A DNA stretch of 6,957 nucleotides, taken from Bacillota bacterium. GTDB lineage: Bacteria > Bacillota > Clostridia > Christensenellales > Pumilibacteraceae. Below are positions 4,183 to 6,957 of this stretch, in pieces; position 1 is the stretch's first letter, and each line of letters begins with the position of its first letter. The position numbers were made by a program, and so were the translations under genes. Below the pieces are notes generated by a model. The model saw nothing but the letters and a program-made list of their open reading frames with translations, was not told the DNA's origin and did no database searches. The stretch covers positions 1-6,957 of the forward strand of contig WQZE01000051.1 of NCBI GenBank assembly GCA_009780875.1, given 5' to 3'.

Positions 4183-6882
4183 TCAAATCTTTTGCACTTT
4201 GATACGGTTTTTCTCTGCCGTTTTTTCTTTGATATACTCCCAAAACTTGCCGTACTCGGCAAACAACAAAGGTATCACCGCAAGTCCAAACACAATGCCC
4301 CAATGTGCACCATCCATATCCACCATACCCAACACCGTATTGAGCCCAGGGATGGCAGCAAGAATACAAATTAAGGCAAACATAGAACCTGCACTCACCC
4401 ACAATTGCTTGTTCTGAAAAGTCCCTTTCCTAAAAACGCTTTTGCGTGACTTGACCACAAAAATGTGCAACACGCTGGACAAACCAAGCAACAAGTATAC
4501 CATTGTTTGACCCAATTGGTGCGTAGGTGCAAGTTTGCCAACGCCCACTCGTGCTCCAATATAATAACCCACCAAAGCAATGATTGCGTTCATAATCGCT
4601 TGCTCTATGATGACTTTGGATACACCGCCCCCAAAGAAACTCTCGTGCCTATCTATGGGTTTGCGTTTCATAATCCTTGCATCGCCCACCTGCTTGCTGA
4701 GAGCAAGCCCTGGGATACCATCTCCCAAAATATTGACAATCAACAACATAATGGGCGTGACGGGCAAATACCAAACATCCCCTTGCCTAAACATCAGCAC
4801 GCCAAAAAGCATAATAATAATCTCAGAGGCATTGCACACCACCAAAAAGTATACCAGTGCTTTGATATTGCCAAAGACATTTCTGCCCTCACGGATAGCC
4901 GATACAATGGTGCTAAACTTGTCATCCGCCAAAATCATATCACTCGCACTCTTGGCGACCTCCGTGCCCGCAATCCCCATACTGATGCCCACATCGGCGG
5001 CTTTGAGTGCGGGAGCGTCATTGACACCGTCACCCGTCATAGAGATGACCGCACCCGACCGTTGCCACGCTTGCACCACTCGTATCTTGTCCTCAGGTGT
5101 CACCCTTGCATAGACACTAAAATTCTCAATGCTCTCAAACAACTCATCATCGCTCAATTTGGACAGTTGGGCTCCCGTAATCACGCCCTCGCCCGCTGTG
5201 ATGATGCCCAATTCTCGTGCAATTGCAGTGGCGGTGGCAGCGTGGTCGCCCGTTATCATCACGGTACGCACGCCCGCCTCTTTGGCTACTTTGATGGCAT
5301 CTTTGACATCCAGCCTTGGTGGGTCAATGATGCCCACAAATCCAACAAAGTCCAAGTTGCTCTCTATGGCCTCAACATCCTCTTTGTCTGGCATATGGTC
5401 AAGCACTTTGGTTGCAATGGTGATGACACGCAAAGCATCTTGTGCAAACCCATCGTGCGTTTCCGCCAACTGATGGCGGTATTCAATACCGTGCACAATA
5501 TAAGGAATGCGGTCAAACGCACCCTTGGTCAAAACTCTATATTTGTCACCCTCTTGCACCACAACGGACATCATTTTGCGACTGCTACTAAAAGGCAACT
5601 CAATCACCCGTTTTTGAGCGTCCCGTATCTTGTCAATATCCATCCCAAGAGACATCGCAAGCCTTGCAAGTGCACTCTCCGTAGGGTCGCCAATAATGCG
5701 TTCTACCACGGTGCCGTCGTCTTGTGTTTCTGTCTCAACAAAGGCATTGGAGGCAAGAATCAACTGCTTGACAAGATTCTTTTGCTCCTCGGTCTCCACC
5801 TCCGTCTCAGAGATGACCTCTTGCCCATAGCACCAAAGCCTTTTAACGGTCATTTTGTTTTGTGTCAGTGTGCCCGTTTTGTCACTGCAAATGATGCTCA
5901 CACTGCCCAAGGTCTCCACCGCTTGCAATTTTCGTATCATTGCATTTTTGGTGGTCATCTTTTTGATGCCTTGCATAAGCGTGAGTGTAATGATAACATT
6001 GAGTGTCTCAGGCACGGCCGCCACCGACAAAGTGATTGCCACCAATGCCAATTGCCAAGGGTCTTGTTTGTCAATCAACCCGAGCACAATGATTGCCAAC
6101 GCCGCCAAAATAGCAATGACAGCAATCCCTCTCCCAAGTCTCTCCACACGGTGTTGCAAAGGTGTTTTTTGCTTTTTGGTGTTGTTGAGATACTTGGCAA
6201 TCTTGCCCATCTGCGTGGTCATACCGGTGGATACCACGACCGCTCTTGCGTGCCCTCCTGCAACCAGCGTGCCACTAAAAAGCATATTTTTTTGGTCACC
6301 CAAAGGTGCATCTTCCTTGCCCAAAGGGTCACTTTTTTTGTTGACAGGCTCACTCTCTCCCGTCAACGATGCCTCATCTACAATAAACTGCTCACTGGAC
6401 AAAATGCGACAATCCGCAGATATCAAGTCACCCGTTTTGAGCACAACAATGTCACCAGGCACCAAATCCTCGGTGGGCACTTTGAGCGTCAAACCATCTC
6501 GCAAAACCATACTCGTGGGCGAGTTGAGTTTTTCCAACGCCTCCATTGCCTTCTCGGCACCTCGTTGTTGAATGACCGAAAGTGTCACATTGATGACAAT
6601 AATCACCACAATGACAATCGGAGAAATATAGTTGCTAAAATCATTGCCCGCACGCACCGCCATAATAAAACTGAGCGTAGCGGCAACCATCAAGACGATT
6701 TCGCTAATATCTTTGAGGGGGTGCAAAATGGACAGCAAGAGACTCTCTTTCTTTTTTTTCTCAAAGCAATTGGCACCATACTTTGCCTTTCGTTCTGTCG
6801 CTTGTTTGGTACTGAGTCCGTGCTCATTGCTCTCCACGGTGTCCAAAACTTGCTGACCCGTTTGGTTATACCATTGTGACAT
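4183..6882 (-). CDS. P-type cation-transporting ATPase, probable Ca2+ exporter (P2-type)
   Basis: This is a membrane pump that couples ATP hydrolysis and aspartyl phosphorylation to cation export. It has 899 aa, typical for bacterial Ca2+-type P2 ATPases, and no N-terminal metal-binding domain. The order is an N-terminal cation-ATPase domain (about 3-55), M1-M2 (about 60-105), an actuator domain with TGES (174-177), M3-M4 (about 250-302), phosphorylation motif DKTGTLT (D334), nucleotide-binding motifs GDPTESAL (398-405) and KGA (453-455), TGDH (544-547), hinge TGDGVNDAPALK (616-627), then M5-M10. Ion-site residues by comparison with SERCA are E292 in M4, N684 and E687 in M5, and N717 and D721 in M6. 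M4 reads VAAVPETLN rather than VAAIPEGLP, and the SERCA T799 and E908 positions appear to be G720 and S803. ATG 6880-6882 has AAAGGGGG 4 nt upstream. Ca2+ is the best guess; Mn2+ or another divalent ion cannot be excluded. Confidence 0.93.
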   Translation of the reverse strand: MSQWYNQTGQQVLDTVESNEHGLSTKQATERKAKYGANCFEKKKKESLLLSILHPLKDISEIVLMVAATLSFIMAVRAGNDFSNYISPIVIVVIIVINVTLSVIQQRGAEKAMEALEKLNSPTSMVLRDGLTLKVPTEDLVPGDIVVLKTGDLISADCRILSSEQFIVDEASLTGESEPVNKKSDPLGKEDAPLGDQKNMLFSGTLVAGGHARAVVVSTGMTTQMGKIAKYLNNTKKQKTPLQHRVERLGRGIAVIAILAALAIIVLGLIDKQDPWQLALVAITLSVAAVPETLNVIITLTLMQGIKKMTTKNAMIRKLQAVETLGSVSIICSDKTGTLTQNKMTVKRLWCYGQEVISETEVETEEQKNLVKQLILASNAFVETETQDDGTVVERIIGDPTESALARLAMSLGMDIDKIRDAQKRVIELPFSSSRKMMSVVVQEGDKYRVLTKGAFDRIPYIVHGIEYRHQLAETHDGFAQDALRVITIATKVLDHMPDKEDVEAIESNLDFVGFVGIIDPPRLDVKDAIKVAKEAGVRTVMITGDHAATATAIARELGIITAGEGVITGAQLSKLSDDELFESIENFSVYARVTPEDKIRVVQAWQRSGAVISMTGDGVNDAPALKAADVGISMGIAGTEVAKSASDMILADDKFSTIVSAIREGRNVFGNIKALVYFLVVCNASEIIIMLFGVLMFRQGDVWYLPVTPIMLLIVNILGDGIPGLALSKQVGDARIMKRKPIDRHESFFGGGVSKVIIEQAIMNAIIALVGYYIGARVGVGKLAPTHQLGQTMVYLLLGLSSVLHIFVVKSRKSVFRKGTFQNKQLWVSAGSMFALICILAAIPGLNTVLGMVDMDGAHWGIVFGLAVIPLLFAEYGKFWEYIKEKTAEKNRIKVQKI

Positions 6883-6902
6883 TTGGCCCCCTTTGGTGAC
6901 AA

Positions 6903-6957
6903 CTACTCAACGACCACATTGCTAGGGTCCACCACCTGCTCGTTTTGGCTGACGGTA
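6903..6957 (-). CDS. C-terminal tail of an unidentified upstream gene
   Basis: On the minus strand one frame entering from the right edge reads TVSQNEQVVDPSNVVVE and ends at TAG (6903-6905), 20 nt before the ATPase start. Codon choice (GTG, CAA, GAG, GAC) resembles the genes downstream, and the short gap with an ATPase ribosome binding site fits an operon. Seventeen residues are too few to identify a family. Of the other two minus-strand frames, one stops at once and the other stays open, so the reading is plausible rather than proven. Confidence 0.45.
   Translation of the reverse strand, partial: TVSQNEQVVDPSNVVVE

Noticed and set aside
4465..6879. An 804-codon open frame on the plus strand
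   Set aside because: It lies entirely opposite the ATPase in the same codon register. Its translation is rich in His, Arg, Asn, Gln and Cys with no recognisable domain, and it follows from codon bias in the ATPase gene.

Overview
The window is a compact, single-strand gene cluster. Every gene I can support reads on the minus strand, so transcription runs from position 6957 towards position 1. In that order it holds a 17-residue C-terminal tail of an unidentified upstream gene, a full-length P-type cation ATPase of the Ca2+-transporting (P2-type) kind (899 aa), and a polyamine (spermidine/putrescine) ABC importer in the classical order potA-potB-potC-potD. PotD runs off the left edge of the window. 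Nothing on the plus strand looks like a real gene. No RNA genes, insertion sequences, CRISPR arrays or clear terminators were found.

The potABCD order, a PotD that looks like a lipoprotein, strong AGGA/GGGAG-type ribosome binding sites, tight spacing (an ATGA overlap for potA/potB, gaps of 21-30 nt elsewhere) and the use of TTG starts suggest a low-to-moderate GC Gram-positive bacterium of the Bacillota/Clostridia type. TGA is used as a stop (potA, ATPase) and never inside a gene, so this is not a Mycoplasma-type genetic code. I cannot name the species. The coding strand is G+T-rich and, in long stretches, avoids TTA, CTA and TCA codons. This leaves very long spurious open frames on the opposite strand.

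Region by region: 6903-6957 is the end of an upstream ORF. 4183-6882 is the ATPase, with all catalytic motifs intact but an altered M4 (PETLN rather than PEGLP) and M6 metal-site region. 4083-4182 is a gap of about 100 nt that may hold a promoter. 2457-4082 is PotA, unusually long because of a lysine-rich insertion in the ATPase domain, a second copy of the TOBE-like C-terminal module and an acidic low-complexity tail. 1672-2460 and 826-1641 are the two permeases. 1-804 is the substrate-binding lipoprotein, which carries an EF-hand/dockerin-like calcium loop inside an insertion.

Working model: PotD captures polyamine at the cell surface, PotB/PotC form the channel, and PotA hydrolyses ATP to drive uptake. 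The neighbouring ATPase exports a divalent cation, probably Ca2+. No wholly new system is evident. The points most worth a second look are the elaborated PotA, the calcium-type loop in PotD beside a calcium-type pump, and the variant ion-site residues of that pump.
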